Shown here: one piece after another, positions 23,718-32,930 of the stretch
How positions within the stretch are numbered: position 1 is the stretch's first letter
Layout: every line of letters begins with the position of its first letter
Assembly: GCA_934667475.1 (NCBI GenBank)
Contig: CAKUMB010000002.1
Location: 62,001 to 126,000 of the forward strand
Length of the DNA: 64,000 nucleotides
Reading direction: 5' to 3'
From: an uncultured Muribaculaceae bacterium
GTDB lineage: Bacteria; Bacteroidota; Bacteroidia; Bacteroidales; Muribaculaceae
Notes under the pieces: model-generated
Databases searched by the model: none
What the model saw: only the letters and a program-made list of their open reading frames with translations
Told to the model about the DNA's origin: nothing
Translations under genes and position numbers: made by a program

Positions 23718-24872
23718 ATGGTATTGTTAGACAGTTTTTTAAGCAGTAATCTTGCTCAGTTCTGGCATTTCACAGGATTCTACAATGTGACTTGGCCACA
23801 CTTGATTATGCTCTGCTTTGGCCTGCTGTTCATCTACCTGGCCATTAAGCACGACTTTGAGCCTATGCTCCTTGTCCCCATCGGTTTCGGTATCCTTATA
23901 GGTAACATTCCATTCCAGGGCGGCAACGAGATTGGCATATATGAAGAGGGCTCAGTGCTCAACATCCTCTATCAGGGCGTTAGGCAAGGCTGGTATCCAC
24001 CGCTCATATTCCTGGGCATTGGCGCAATGACCGACTTCTCGTCGCTGCTGGCCAATCCCAAGCTTATGCTGGTGGGCGCCGCAGCCCAGTTTGGCATCTT
24101 CGGCGCCTACATGATTGCCCTGGCACTCGGCTTCATGCCCGACCAGGCTGGTGCAATCGCCATTATCGGCGGTGCCGACGGCCCCACAGCCATCTTCCTT
24201 TCGTCGAAACTCGCCCCCAACCTGATGGGTGCAATTGCAGTATGCGCCTACTCCTACATGGCACTGGTGCCGGTGATTCAACCGCCCATCATGCGACTGC
24301 TCACCACCAAGAAGGAGCGCCTCATCAAGATGAAGCCCGCCCGCAAGGTGTCGAAAAACGAGAAGATTCTGTTCCCGATTTTCGGTCTCATCCTCACCTG
24401 CTTCTTTGTGCCGTCTGGCCTGCCCCTGCTGGGCATGCTGTTCTTTGGCAACCTGCTGCGTGAGAGCGGTGTAACCACCCGCCTTGCAAAGACTGCAAGC
24501 AACGCCATGACCGACATGGTGACAATTGTGCTTGGCGTCACTGTGGGTGCGTCGACTCAGGCATCTGAGTTCCTTACTCAGGACACTGTGTTCATCTTCC
24601 TGCTCGGTTTCCTGGCATTTGTGATTGCAACAACTTCGGGCGTATGCTTCGTGAAGCTGTTCAACCTCATTCTGCCCAAGAACAAGAAGCTCAACCCCCT
24701 CATTGGCAACGCCGGTGTGTCGGCTGTGCCAATGGCAGCGCGCATTTCTAACGATATGGGTCTGAAATACGATCCGTCGAACTATCTGCTGATGCACGCC
24801 ATGGGCCCCAACGTGGCAGGTGTGATTGGCTCGGCTGTGGCAGCTGGTGTGCTGCTCGGCTTCCTTGGATAA
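23718..24872 (+). CDS. mmdB: Na+-pumping methylmalonyl-CoA decarboxylase beta subunit
   Basis: Membrane subunit that decarboxylates carboxybiotin and exports Na+, conserving energy as a sodium gradient. It is 384 residues long with about ten hydrophobic helices. The key family segment GAIAIIGGADGPTAIFLSSK contains the Asp-Gly-Pro-Thr of the Na+/carboxybiotin site. NAGVSAVPMAAR and the final HAMGPNVAGVIGSAVAAGVL also match OadB/MmdB/GcdB. It starts 2 nt after mmdC and is the last gene of the operon; a strong terminator follows. Confidence 0.95.
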   Translation: MVLLDSFLSSNLAQFWHFTGFYNVTWPHLIMLCFGLLFIYLAIKHDFEPMLLVPIGFGILIGNIPFQGGNEIGIYEEGSVLNILYQGVRQGWYPPLIFLGIGAMTDFSSLLANPKLMLVGAAAQFGIFGAYMIALALGFMPDQAGAIAIIGGADGPTAIFLSSKLAPNLMGAIAVCAYSYMALVPVIQPPIMRLLTTKKERLIKMKPARKVSKNEKILFPIFGLILTCFFVPSGLPLLGMLFFGNLLRESGVTTRLAKTASNAMTDMVTIVLGVTVGASTQASEFLTQDTVFIFLLGFLAFVIATTSGVCFVKLFNLILPKNKKLNPLIGNAGVSAVPMAARISNDMGLKYDPSNYLLMHAMGPNVAGVIGSAVAAGVLLGFLG

Positions 24873-24899
24873 TATTACAACAATAATATTTCACATATG

Positions 24900-24935
24900 G
24901 GTGCGGCCCGCATTGCGCGGGCCGCACCTTTTTTT
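24900..24935 (+). terminator. terminator of the methylmalonyl-CoA decarboxylase operon
   Basis: GGTGCGGCCCGC (24900-24911) and GCGGGCCGCACC (24917-24928) form a 12-bp perfect GC-rich stem with a 5-nt loop, followed by TTTTTTT. Confidence 0.92.
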
Positions 24936-24972
24936 GTCGCAGCCTGATGGCCTTACTTCCGCATTTTATTAG

Positions 24973-24980
24973 TAAATTTG
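24973..24980 (+). promoter_or_regulatory. -7 box upstream of the GH13 gene
   Basis: TAAATTTG fits TAnnTTTG; the leader to ATG 25054 would be about 67 nt. No TTG is seen at the right distance. Confidence 0.4.
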
Positions 24981-25053
24981 TGGTGCAATGCCCCATATGA
25001 TATGCGGCACTTGCCCCACATTTATTTCACACCTTAACCCTCAAAGCAACGGA

Positions 25054-26754
25054 ATGAACAATAACTCAAAGCCCATAATATACCAAATGCTGCCGCGCCT
25101 GTTTGGCAACATGAATGCCAACTGCAAGCCTGGCGGCACATGTGCCGAGAACGGCTGCGGCAAACTTAACGGCATCACGCCCAATGTGCTGAAGGCCATC
25201 AAGCGGCTCGGCGCCACCCACATTTGGTACACCGGTGTAATTGAGCATGCCACCAAGACCGACTATTCGGCCTACGGCATCAGCCCCTGCAACCCGCATG
25301 TGGTGAAAGGCAACGCCGGCTCGCCCTATGCCATTCGCGACTACTACGACATCGACCCTGACCTAGCCGAGGATGTGAGGGGCCGCATGGGCGAGTTTGA
25401 AGACTTGGTGGCGCGCACCCACCGCGAGGGGTTGAAGGTGATAATCGACTTTGTGCCCAATCACGTGGCGCGCGAATACGCGTCCGACGCCAAGCCGCAC
25501 GGTGTGGACGACCTTGGCGCGCACGACGATGTGACCAAGGCCTTCGACCGCGACAACAACTTCTACTATCTGCCCAACCAGCAGTTTGCGCCCAGCATTA
25601 GTCTGGGCGCAAACTGCAACAAATATGTGGAGTTTCCGGCCAAGGCCACTGGCAACGACTGCTTCACGGCATTTCCATCGGTCAACGACTGGTATGAAAC
25701 CGCAAAACTCAACTATGGCATTGACTACAGCAATGGCTCACACCACTTTTTCCCCATTCCGTCTACTTGGTGGAAGATGCTGGACATACTCGACTTTTGG
25801 GCGGCGAAAGACGTCGACGGATTCCGCTGCGACATGGCCCACATGGTGCCAATCGAGTTCTGGCAATGGGCAGTGCCACAAATCAAGCAGAGACATCCGG
25901 GCATAATATTCATTGCCGAAATCTATGATGTGTCGCTCTACGGGCGCTTCATAGGCGACGGGCAGTTCGACTACCTGTATGACAAGGTGACACTCTACGA
26001 CACACTGCGCGGCATAGTGTGCGGCAACGTGTCGGCAGCTGCCATCACCAACTGCTGGCAAGCCATCGAGGGAATGCAGGACCACATGCTCAATTTTTTG
26101 GAAAACCACGACGAGCAGCGAATAGCCTCCAGCCAGTTTGCCGGCGACCCGCTGCGTGCGCTGCCAGCAGCGGTGGTGAGCGCCACCATGTCAAGGTGTC
26201 CGTTCATGATCTACATGGGTCAGGAGCTGGGCGAGCCCGCAGCCGACGCCGAGGGCTTCAGCGGGCGCGACGGGCGCACCACCATATTCGACTACTGGAG
26301 TGTGGACACGCTGCGGCGCTGGTATGACGGCGGCAAGTGCCGCGACACCAAACTCACCGAGCAGGAAAAGTCGCTGCAAAATCGCTATGCGCGCCTGCTG
26401 AGCCTGTGCAACAGCGAGCCGAGCATAAGCCAAGGCTCGTTTTTCGACCTGATGTATGCCAACTACCACTCGCTAAACCCACACCGCCAGTATGTGTTTC
26501 TGCGCCACCACGGTGCCGACACGCTGCTGGTGGCCGTGAACTTCGACAGCGTGAAGGCCGACATTGGCATCAATGTGCCGCAACACGCATTCGACTGCCT
26601 GCAACTGCGCCAGGGCGAGTATGAGGCCTGCAACCTGCTCGGCGACAACGGCCAGCGGCACACCGTGCTGCTCAGCAGCCTCATGCCACTGCACGTGAGC
26701 CTGCCGCCCTACGGCTCGGCCATAATCAAACTCACGTGGAAAAAATGTGAGTGA
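25054..26754 (+). CDS. GH13 alpha-amylase family glycoside hydrolase, cytoplasmic
   Basis: A 566-residue retaining alpha-glucan-active enzyme. ATG 25054 (MNNNSKPIIYQMLPRLFGN) was chosen because the family begins at the first barrel strand there; an upstream ATG at 24988 adds 22 unconserved residues. The four GH13 regions are intact: DFVPNHVAR; GFRCDMAHM with nucleophile Asp260; IIFIAEIYD with acid/base Glu289; FLENHDEQR with Asp353. No signal peptide is present, so it acts on internal glucan, malto-oligosaccharides or trehalose-like substrates. A beta-sandwich domain closes the protein (about 470-566). The exact specificity cannot be read. It stands alone, not in a susCD cluster. Confidence 0.9.
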   Translation: MNNNSKPIIYQMLPRLFGNMNANCKPGGTCAENGCGKLNGITPNVLKAIKRLGATHIWYTGVIEHATKTDYSAYGISPCNPHVVKGNAGSPYAIRDYYDIDPDLAEDVRGRMGEFEDLVARTHREGLKVIIDFVPNHVAREYASDAKPHGVDDLGAHDDVTKAFDRDNNFYYLPNQQFAPSISLGANCNKYVEFPAKATGNDCFTAFPSVNDWYETAKLNYGIDYSNGSHHFFPIPSTWWKMLDILDFWAAKDVDGFRCDMAHMVPIEFWQWAVPQIKQRHPGIIFIAEIYDVSLYGRFIGDGQFDYLYDKVTLYDTLRGIVCGNVSAAAITNCWQAIEGMQDHMLNFLENHDEQRIASSQFAGDPLRALPAAVVSATMSRCPFMIYMGQELGEPAADAEGFSGRDGRTTIFDYWSVDTLRRWYDGGKCRDTKLTEQEKSLQNRYARLLSLCNSEPSISQGSFFDLMYANYHSLNPHRQYVFLRHHGADTLLVAVNFDSVKADIGINVPQHAFDCLQLRQGEYEACNLLGDNGQRHTVLLSSLMPLHVSLPPYGSAIIKLTWKKCE

Positions 26755-26803
26755 GGAATCCGAAAAAAACGGCGTTTTAGGCGTTTTTACCACATATTAG
26801 TAT

Positions 26804-26811
26804 TACCTTTG
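26804..26811 (+). promoter_or_regulatory. -7 box of prs
   Basis: TACCTTTG, 38 nt before the ATG at 26850. The TTG element is not obvious. Just upstream an imperfect A-rich/T-rich repeat (AAAAACGGCGTTTTAGGCGTTTTT) may weakly end the GH13 transcript. Confidence 0.5.
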
Positions 26812-26849
26812 TATTGATTTTTAACATAATAGTCATCTGTAAGTAAACT

Positions 26850-27794
26850 ATGAGTAATTTATTGCCTCCATTTAAGGTCTTTTCTGGCACAAAAACCCAC
26901 TATTTAGCCGAGGAGATTGCTAAGAGTCTGGGTGTGGAACTGGGTAAAATGAACATTCAGCATTTTGCCGATGGCGAATTTGAGGTTTCCTTTGAGGAAT
27001 CGATTCGTGGCGACGAAGTTTATCTGATTCAGTCCACCTTCCCCAACTGCGACAATCTCATGGAACTTCTCCTTATGGTAGATGCCGCCAAGAGGGCTTC
27101 GGCCAAGTCGATTATCGCTGTAGTACCCTACTTCGGCTGGGCGCGTCAGGACCGCAAGGACAAACCGCGTGTGTCAATCGCATCTAAACTGGTGGCCGAC
27201 CTTCTGAGCACCGCTGGCATCGATCGTCTGATCACAATGGACCTCCACGCCGATCAGATTCAGGGCTTCTTCAACGTGCCCGTTGACCACCTGTATGCAT
27301 CATCGGTGTTTATCCCCTACATTGAGTCGCTGAAACTCAAAGACATGGTGATTGCATCACCCGATGTGGGCGGCGCAAAGCGTGCCAACACCTACGCAAA
27401 ATATTTCGACGCTCCGCTCGTGCTCTGCCACAAGCAGCGCGCCAAGGCCAATGTGGTGGCAAAAATGACCATCATCGGCGATGTGAAGGACAAGAACGTG
27501 GTGCTCGTCGACGACATGATTGACACCGCCGGCACCATTTGCAAGGCTGCCAACCTGATGAAGGAGCACGGAGCAAAGTCGGTGCGCGCACTGGCATCAC
27601 ACGCCATCATGAGCGACCCCGCATCGGAGCGCATCAACGAGAGCGCACTCACCGAGGTGATTTTCTCCGACTCTATACCCTTCGACACCAACAAGTGTGC
27701 CAAGGCAACCATTGCAAGCATTGCAGGCATGTTTGCCGACACCATCAAGCGTGTGCACGACAACAAGTCGATAAGTTCACAGTATCTTGTGTAA
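26850..27794 (+). CDS. prs: ribose-phosphate pyrophosphokinase
   Basis: Makes PRPP from ribose 5-phosphate and ATP for purine, pyrimidine, His, Trp and NAD synthesis. It is 314 residues long, the normal length for class I PRPP synthetase. Visible motifs: FADGEFEVSFEESIRGDEVYL, the flexible-loop segment YFGWARQDRKDKPRVSI, the metal/ATP region MDLHADQIQGFF, and the PRPP-binding loop VVLVDDMIDTAGTI. It is monocistronic with its own promoter box and a strong terminator. Confidence 0.97.
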   Translation: MSNLLPPFKVFSGTKTHYLAEEIAKSLGVELGKMNIQHFADGEFEVSFEESIRGDEVYLIQSTFPNCDNLMELLLMVDAAKRASAKSIIAVVPYFGWARQDRKDKPRVSIASKLVADLLSTAGIDRLITMDLHADQIQGFFNVPVDHLYASSVFIPYIESLKLKDMVIASPDVGGAKRANTYAKYFDAPLVLCHKQRAKANVVAKMTIIGDVKDKNVVLVDDMIDTAGTICKAANLMKEHGAKSVRALASHAIMSDPASERINESALTEVIFSDSIPFDTNKCAKATIASIAGMFADTIKRVHDNKSISSQYLV

Positions 27795-27840
27795 GCCTCA
27801 CCGCGGCCACACAAGCATATTAGCTTAAAAGAATATCAGC

Positions 27841-27878
27841 AGCTTGGGCTTCAATAATGCGAAGCCCAAGCTTTTTTT
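27841..27878 (+). terminator. terminator of prs
   Basis: AGCTTGGGCTTC (27841-27852) and GAAGCCCAAGCT (27861-27872) form a 12-bp perfect stem with an 8-nt loop, followed by TTTTTTT. Confidence 0.92.
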
Positions 27879-27949
27879 ATTGCGTGTTGCACCGGTGCAA
27901 AAAGTCAGCCGACTGCCGCCCGCGCCCCCGTTTTTTTGCATAGTAAAAA

Positions 27950-27981
27950 TTTGCTTCATTCGATTATTTTTAATAATTTTG
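27950..27981 (+). promoter_or_regulatory. promoter of the secreted propeller and amidase genes
   Basis: TTTG (27950-27953), 20 nt, TAATTTTG (27974-27981). The start near 27988 leaves an unusually long AT-rich leader of about 120 nt before ATG 28108. Confidence 0.65.
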
Positions 27982-28107
27982 AGGTGTTAACAATAAGCCA
28001 CTGGCTATCATTGAGAAGCCTATTGACATAAAACTTTGACGTTTAAATTTTTAATTTAAATATTTTATTAACTAACAACTATTTACGAACTAAAAACATT
28101 AGCATTT

Positions 28108-28998
28108 ATGAAAAATGTACTTCTAGCATTAGCATTATGCATGTCTTTTAGTGGGTTTGCGCAGGTACTGAATGTGGCCTCTGTCAACAAGGTGCCCATT
28201 CCGGCCAATCCCAATGCGAAAGTTGCAGGTATCAGCCCCAATGGCGACTATCTGCTGCTGTCGACATCGACCAACGTAGGCCTCACTAAATTCGACCTTA
28301 AGACCAATGAGTCGAAGGTGTTAACCAACGCACGCGGTGCTGGCTTCAATGCCCAGATCAGCAGCGACGGCGCAAGCGTCATCTATCGCGAAGACTCTTA
28401 CACCGCCAACCATCTGCGCATGGAGCGGCTCAACTCGGTGAATGTGGAGAGCGGTGCCGTGGCCAACATCGTGGCCCCCACCCGCAACCTTCAGGGCTAT
28501 GCCATCGAGGGCACCACTGTGGCTGCTGTCAACAAAGGCAAGCTCGCAGCCAAGGGCAAAGTATCGGTGCCCGTGCTGTCGATCAACAACCGCCAGCTGA
28601 TGATTACCCGCAACGGCAAGACCAGCGTGTTCTCGCCCAACGGTGAGAACTTCAGCTACATCTGGCCATCGGTGTCGCCCGACGGCACCAAGGCACTTTA
28701 CTATGTGTGCGGCGTTGGCGCATTTGTGTGCGACATCGACGGAAGCAACGTCAAGAGCCTCGGCACCGTGCGTGCTCCGCAATGGTATGGCAACGATGTG
28801 GTGATTGGCATGAACGACGTTGACAATGGCGAGATGATTCTCTCTTCGTCGATTGTGGCCACCACACTCAGCGGCCAGCAGCAGGTGCTCACCGACGCAT
28901 CGGTTGTGGCCATGTATCCCTACACTTCGCTCAACGGTGGGAAGATTGCCTTCTCGACCCCCGCTGGCGAGGCTTATATTATTAACATAAACAAATAA
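28108..28998 (+). CDS. secreted TolB/WD40-like beta-propeller protein
   Basis: A 296-residue exported protein. A signal peptide (about 1-19, ending GFAQ) is followed by PD40/TolB-like repeats such as VAGISPNGDYLLLS, NAQISSDGASVIYRE, IWPSVSPDGTKALYYVCG and CDIDGSNVKSLGTVRAPQW. No catalytic motif is evident, so a scaffold or binding role is likely. It has no C-terminal sorting domain, unlike its neighbour. The amidase gene starts 8 nt after its stop, so the two are almost certainly co-transcribed and may act together at the cell wall; that pairing is inferred. Confidence 0.82.
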   Translation: MKNVLLALALCMSFSGFAQVLNVASVNKVPIPANPNAKVAGISPNGDYLLLSTSTNVGLTKFDLKTNESKVLTNARGAGFNAQISSDGASVIYREDSYTANHLRMERLNSVNVESGAVANIVAPTRNLQGYAIEGTTVAAVNKGKLAAKGKVSVPVLSINNRQLMITRNGKTSVFSPNGENFSYIWPSVSPDGTKALYYVCGVGAFVCDIDGSNVKSLGTVRAPQWYGNDVVIGMNDVDNGEMILSSSIVATTLSGQQQVLTDASVVAMYPYTSLNGGKIAFSTPAGEAYIININK

Positions 28999-29006
28999 TT
29001 CACGGC

Positions 29007-32000
29007 ATGAAAAAGATTTTTGTATTGGCAGCCGCTTCGCTTATGGCGGCAGGAACGCTCGGTGCAAAGAACGCCGATGAAGTTCGCATCTACATCAACC
29101 CGGGTCATGGCAGCTGGGGTCCCAACGACCGCCCGTGTGCCACTATCCCCTATCCCAATCTGCCCGAAACGGGCATGCCCGACACCTGCGGCTTCTATGA
29201 GTCGAACACCGACTTGTGGAAGGGCCTGAAGCTGGGCCGCGTGCTGCAAAAAATGGGTGTGAAGAAAGAAAACATCATGTATTCCCGCGTTGAGAACGGC
29301 CCGTATCCCTACGTTAAGGGGGGTGTTGACGCCGAGAAATACAACCGCAACCTCTCTGAAATCTGCGCCGAGGTGGATGCCAACAACATGGACATGTTCC
29401 TGTCGATCCACTCCAATGCAGCCTCTGAGGGCAGCACCACCAACTACCCGCTGTTCCTCTACCGCGGCAACGATGGTGAGGGCGGCGACATGGCAGTGGG
29501 CAGCCGTGCCATGGGCCAAGTGATGTGGCCCATCAACTACACCAACGCCATCGACCCGCAGTCGTACTACAGCCCCACGAACCCCAATATCCGCGGCGAC
29601 ATCTCGTTCTACGGCAGCAGTTCGACCCGCACCGATCCAAACACCGGCAAGCAATACACCGGCTATCTGGGCGTGCTCAAGCACGGTACTCCGGGCATGC
29701 TCATTGAGGGATTCTTCCACACCTACCAGCCCGCACGCCACCGCGCGCTCAACAAAGACTACTGCTATATGGAGGGTGTGCGCTATGCACGCGGCATGGC
29801 AGAGTACTTCGGTCTCAACAAGGAAACCACAGGCTATGTGGTGGGTACTGTGAAGGACATGCACGAGAAGATGGTGAACAACCTCTTCAAGTATGCCCCC
29901 AACACCAACGACCAGTGGAAGCCCATCAACGGCGCCAAGGTGACACTGATGAAGGACGGCAAGGCCGTGAAGACCTACACAGTGGACAACAACTACAACG
30001 GCGTGTTTGTGTTTGAAGATGTGGAGCCTGGCACCTACACCCTGAGCATCGCAGCCGATGGCTACAAGGCCATCACCGATGAATACAACACTCCGCTTGT
30101 GGTGAAGGCCAACGAGACCACCTACACAATGCCTCTGCTCGAAGCCGAAGGCTATGTGCCCCCGAAGGTGATATATCACAACTATAACGATCCCGTGCAG
30201 CCCGCCTACCTTGGCGTTGCCGAACAGTTCAACTTCACTAAGGACGAGGGCAAGACCTACGAAGGCATCACAGGCACTGTGAAGCGCGTGCTGCAACGCG
30301 GCGACTCGGCCGTGGTGCTCACCGACAACAATGGCACTCCCGCCCTCTACCTCATCAACACCGCCTCTAAGGAACTGGTGAAGACTATCAGTACCGAGGG
30401 ACTTATCGACGGCTCTGACCTGGGCCAGGGCTTCCTCTCTAAGCTCGCCGACATCGCATTCACTGCCGATGGCAAACTCGTGGGCTGCAACAGCATGCTC
30501 TGCCAGTATAGCGATGGCCAGGTTGACGAAGGCTACGTGCGCGGCACTGTACAATTCTACAAATGGGACACCTTCGATTCAGCTCCCGAGAAGTGGGTGA
30601 CCACTCAAAGCTCGGGTAACTACTATCGTGCCACTACCGGTAAGACGCTGGCCATCAGCGGTTCGTCGGACAACTGCACAATTGTGACCACCGGCACCAC
30701 TACCGGTTCGTCGCAATCGTTCCGCCTGATTGCCCTCACCGTGGCCGACAACATGGTGGCAAGCACTCAGTTCCTCAACAAGACCATCGACGCTACCAGC
30801 AACTTCACCGAGGTGAAGATTGGCAGCGACATGAAGCTGTGCGTGTCGCCCCGCGACGACCACAACTACATACTCGACGGCAGCCTCATCGCACCGTTTG
30901 AGTTCAAGCTGGCCGACACCGACAACACCGACTGCGATGTGCTGGGCCGTCTGCCCGAGGGCACTATCGACGCTGCCGCTACAGGCGTAAGCTTCTTTAA
31001 GTATGCAAAACACGCTCTCATGGTTGCCCCCTACGTTGCCGATGGCAAGGTGGCAGGCTTCAAACTGTTTGACGTGACCGATGGCCTTGACAAGGCCAAA
31101 CTCATCCAGACCACCGGAACCGACATCGCTGCAGCCGAAGGCAACTTCATGAACGGTGCAGCCATTGTGAACGGTGCCGACATCACCGCATTCCTGGCAA
31201 ACAACAACAAGGTTACCACATTCACTACCAAGAATGTGGAGCAACCCGTGATTAAGGGCATTCTTGCCTACGACCTGAACAGCGAGAAGGCTGGCGACAA
31301 CAGCTACACCTTCACTTTCAAGGCCAATAGCGACGCCACCAACGCTGAACTCGTATTCACCGACGCCACAAGCGGCGAAGAAGTTGGCACAGTGCCTGTA
31401 ACCGTTAAGGAAGGCGAAAACTCTGTAGTGCTTACCGCTGCTGAGATTCCCGGCGCAGAAGGCCAGAACATGAACTGGGCAGTGAAGCTGGCTGGCAAGG
31501 CCATCGCCAACATCGTGCGCCTGAACAGCAACAGCGATGAGAACAGCTACACACATGCATTCAGCACAGTTGACAAGAACCCCGAGTCGAACTTCTTCGG
31601 CCGCGTTTATGCATCAAATCGCATTAATGCAGACAACGCCAAAAACGGCCTGTATGCCTACACTCCCGATTGGAAGCGCATCAACTCTGAACCCTACCGT
31701 GGTGGCATCAACTTTGGCAACAACTACCGCATCGGCATCGATGGCAACGGTAAGATTTACATTCCCGACTGGGCCGATGGCACTTCGGGCGTATACGTGG
31801 CAGATCCCGCCAACATGGAGGGCTCGTTCACTACATTCTTCGAAGGCACCCGCGATGCCGACGGCCTCATCACCAACAATGGCGAGAAGGTTGGTTCTTC
31901 ATCTCCCGGCCTTTGCGTAGTTGGCACTGGTGCCAACACCAAGCTCTATGTTTACAACGAGGATATGGGCAACGATGTGTATGCCTACAACATCGGCAAT

Positions 32001-32774
32001 GCCGATGGCACAATTGCAGCCACTTGGGCCAAGGCTCCGAGCAAATCGTATGGCATTGGCTACCTGCAGCTCAACACTAACGGCAACGTTGTGGCCGACG
32101 AGAACGGCAACATTTGGGTATCGCAGGTGCGCAACGCCGGAAACAACAACACTGGCGTTCCATCGCTCATCTACGTTGACTCTGAAGGCAACGTTAAGTT
32201 CAACTCTGGCGCCAACGACTTCCCCGATGAGCTCAACGGCACTGCAGGTGGCGGCTTTGCCATCTCTAACGACGGCAAGACCCTTGTGATCAACGACGCC
32301 GACGGTGTGATGCAGTTCTTCAACCTCAGTTGGAACGACAACACACCCGTGCTGACTCCTAAGTATTCGTTTAAGGCAAGTGCAGTGCTCGACGGCTCCA
32401 GCATCTACCAGATGGCATTCGACTATGCCGGCAACCTGGTTGTGAGCGGCAAGAACCTGGGCATCTACTCTATTCCTACCGACAACAACGTTGTAATCGT
32501 TCCCGCCAAGAAGGCTATGGTGGTAAGCAAGCAACCCACCACAGGCGTTGAGGAGACAGTTGCCGACGTTAAGGTTAGCGTATATCCCAACCCGACAGTT
32601 GGCAGCATCAACATCGTTAGCGGTGAGGCCATCAAGACTGTCAAGGTGTTTGCAATGAACGGTTCGCTCGTGGCTGAGGGCAACACTGCCACTCTCGACC
32701 TGAGCAACCTCGCAGCAGGCGTTTATATGGTTAAGGTTAACAACCAGAAGGCTGTTCGCTTAATCAAGAAATAA
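29007..32774 (+). CDS. secreted N-acetylmuramoyl-L-alanine amidase with T9SS type A sorting domain
   Basis: A 1255-residue modular protein. A signal peptide (1-20) leads into an Amidase_3 domain (about 25-270) with all zinc and catalytic residues: His34 (NPGHGSWG), Glu65 (FYESNTDL), His135 (SIHSNAAS) and Glu234 (MLIEGFFHT). It should cleave the MurNAc-L-Ala bond of peptidoglycan. Next is a carboxypeptidase-regulatory-like/CNA-B-like domain (about 280-375, VFEDVEPGTYTLSIAADGY). A long beta-rich region follows (about 400-1170) with propeller-like repeats. The last 75 residues (VSVYPNPTVGSINI, GVYMVKVNNQKAVRLIKK) are a type A T9SS C-terminal domain, so it is probably exported through the outer membrane. 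It is co-transcribed with the preceding gene. Confidence 0.9.
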   Translation: MKKIFVLAAASLMAAGTLGAKNADEVRIYINPGHGSWGPNDRPCATIPYPNLPETGMPDTCGFYESNTDLWKGLKLGRVLQKMGVKKENIMYSRVENGPYPYVKGGVDAEKYNRNLSEICAEVDANNMDMFLSIHSNAASEGSTTNYPLFLYRGNDGEGGDMAVGSRAMGQVMWPINYTNAIDPQSYYSPTNPNIRGDISFYGSSSTRTDPNTGKQYTGYLGVLKHGTPGMLIEGFFHTYQPARHRALNKDYCYMEGVRYARGMAEYFGLNKETTGYVVGTVKDMHEKMVNNLFKYAPNTNDQWKPINGAKVTLMKDGKAVKTYTVDNNYNGVFVFEDVEPGTYTLSIAADGYKAITDEYNTPLVVKANETTYTMPLLEAEGYVPPKVIYHNYNDPVQPAYLGVAEQFNFTKDEGKTYEGITGTVKRVLQRGDSAVVLTDNNGTPALYLINTASKELVKTISTEGLIDGSDLGQGFLSKLADIAFTADGKLVGCNSMLCQYSDGQVDEGYVRGTVQFYKWDTFDSAPEKWVTTQSSGNYYRATTGKTLAISGSSDNCTIVTTGTTTGSSQSFRLIALTVADNMVASTQFLNKTIDATSNFTEVKIGSDMKLCVSPRDDHNYILDGSLIAPFEFKLADTDNTDCDVLGRLPEGTIDAAATGVSFFKYAKHALMVAPYVADGKVAGFKLFDVTDGLDKAKLIQTTGTDIAAAEGNFMNGAAIVNGADITAFLANNNKVTTFTTKNVEQPVIKGILAYDLNSEKAGDNSYTFTFKANSDATNAELVFTDATSGEEVGTVPVTVKEGENSVVLTAAEIPGAEGQNMNWAVKLAGKAIANIVRLNSNSDENSYTHAFSTVDKNPESNFFGRVYASNRINADNAKNGLYAYTPDWKRINSEPYRGGINFGNNYRIGIDGNGKIYIPDWADGTSGVYVADPANMEGSFTTFFEGTRDADGLITNNGEKVGSSSPGLCVVGTGANTKLYVYNEDMGNDVYAYNIGNADGTIAATWAKAPSKSYGIGYLQLNTNGNVVADENGNIWVSQVRNAGNNNTGVPSLIYVDSEGNVKFNSGANDFPDELNGTAGGGFAISNDGKTLVINDADGVMQFFNLSWNDNTPVLTPKYSFKASAVLDGSSIYQMAFDYAGNLVVSGKNLGIYSIPTDNNVVIVPAKKAMVVSKQPTTGVEETVADVKVSVYPNPTVGSINIVSGEAIKTVKVFAMNGSLVAEGNTATLDLSNLAAGVYMVKVNNQKAVRLIKK

Positions 32775-32810
32775 ACCACTTCTCGGCTTAGCCGATTAAA
32801 TTCAACTCTG

Positions 32811-32846
32811 GCACCAGAGGCTTTATAGGCCTCTGGTGCTTTTTTA
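32811..32846 (+). terminator. terminator of the propeller-amidase operon
   Basis: GCACCAGAGGC (32811-32821) and GCCTCTGGTGC (32829-32839) form an 11-bp perfect stem with a 7-nt loop and a TTTTTT tail. Confidence 0.92.
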
Positions 32847-32866
32847 TTGCCAGCCCACAGAATAGA

Positions 32867-32898
32867 TTTGGACAATAGGCCGTTTTGCGATAACTTTG
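32867..32898 (+). promoter_or_regulatory. promoter of the flippase gene
   Basis: TTTG (32867-32870), 20 nt, TAACTTTG (32891-32898). Start near 32905, about 26 nt before the TTG start codon at 32931. Confidence 0.7.
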
Positions 32899-32930
32899 CA
32901 TTGTCTAAAAAATAATCACCTCACACAATT

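Larger units (their letters stand above)
27795..28107. other. 313-nt intergenic region between prs and a secreted propeller gene
   Basis: It holds the prs terminator (27841-27878), the promoter of the next gene (27950-27981) and an AT-rich leader of about 120 nt. I saw no RNA gene or ORF. Confidence 0.6.

Noticed and set aside
25054..26754. Starch utilisation (sus) locus
   Set aside because: The GH13 enzyme has no signal peptide and no SusC/SusD-like genes are adjacent.
28974..30554. A 526-codon minus-strand frame opposite the amidase gene
   Set aside because: It lies wholly against the conserved amidase domain and has shadow composition (Val/His/Ala/Gly) with no recognisable motif or promoter.
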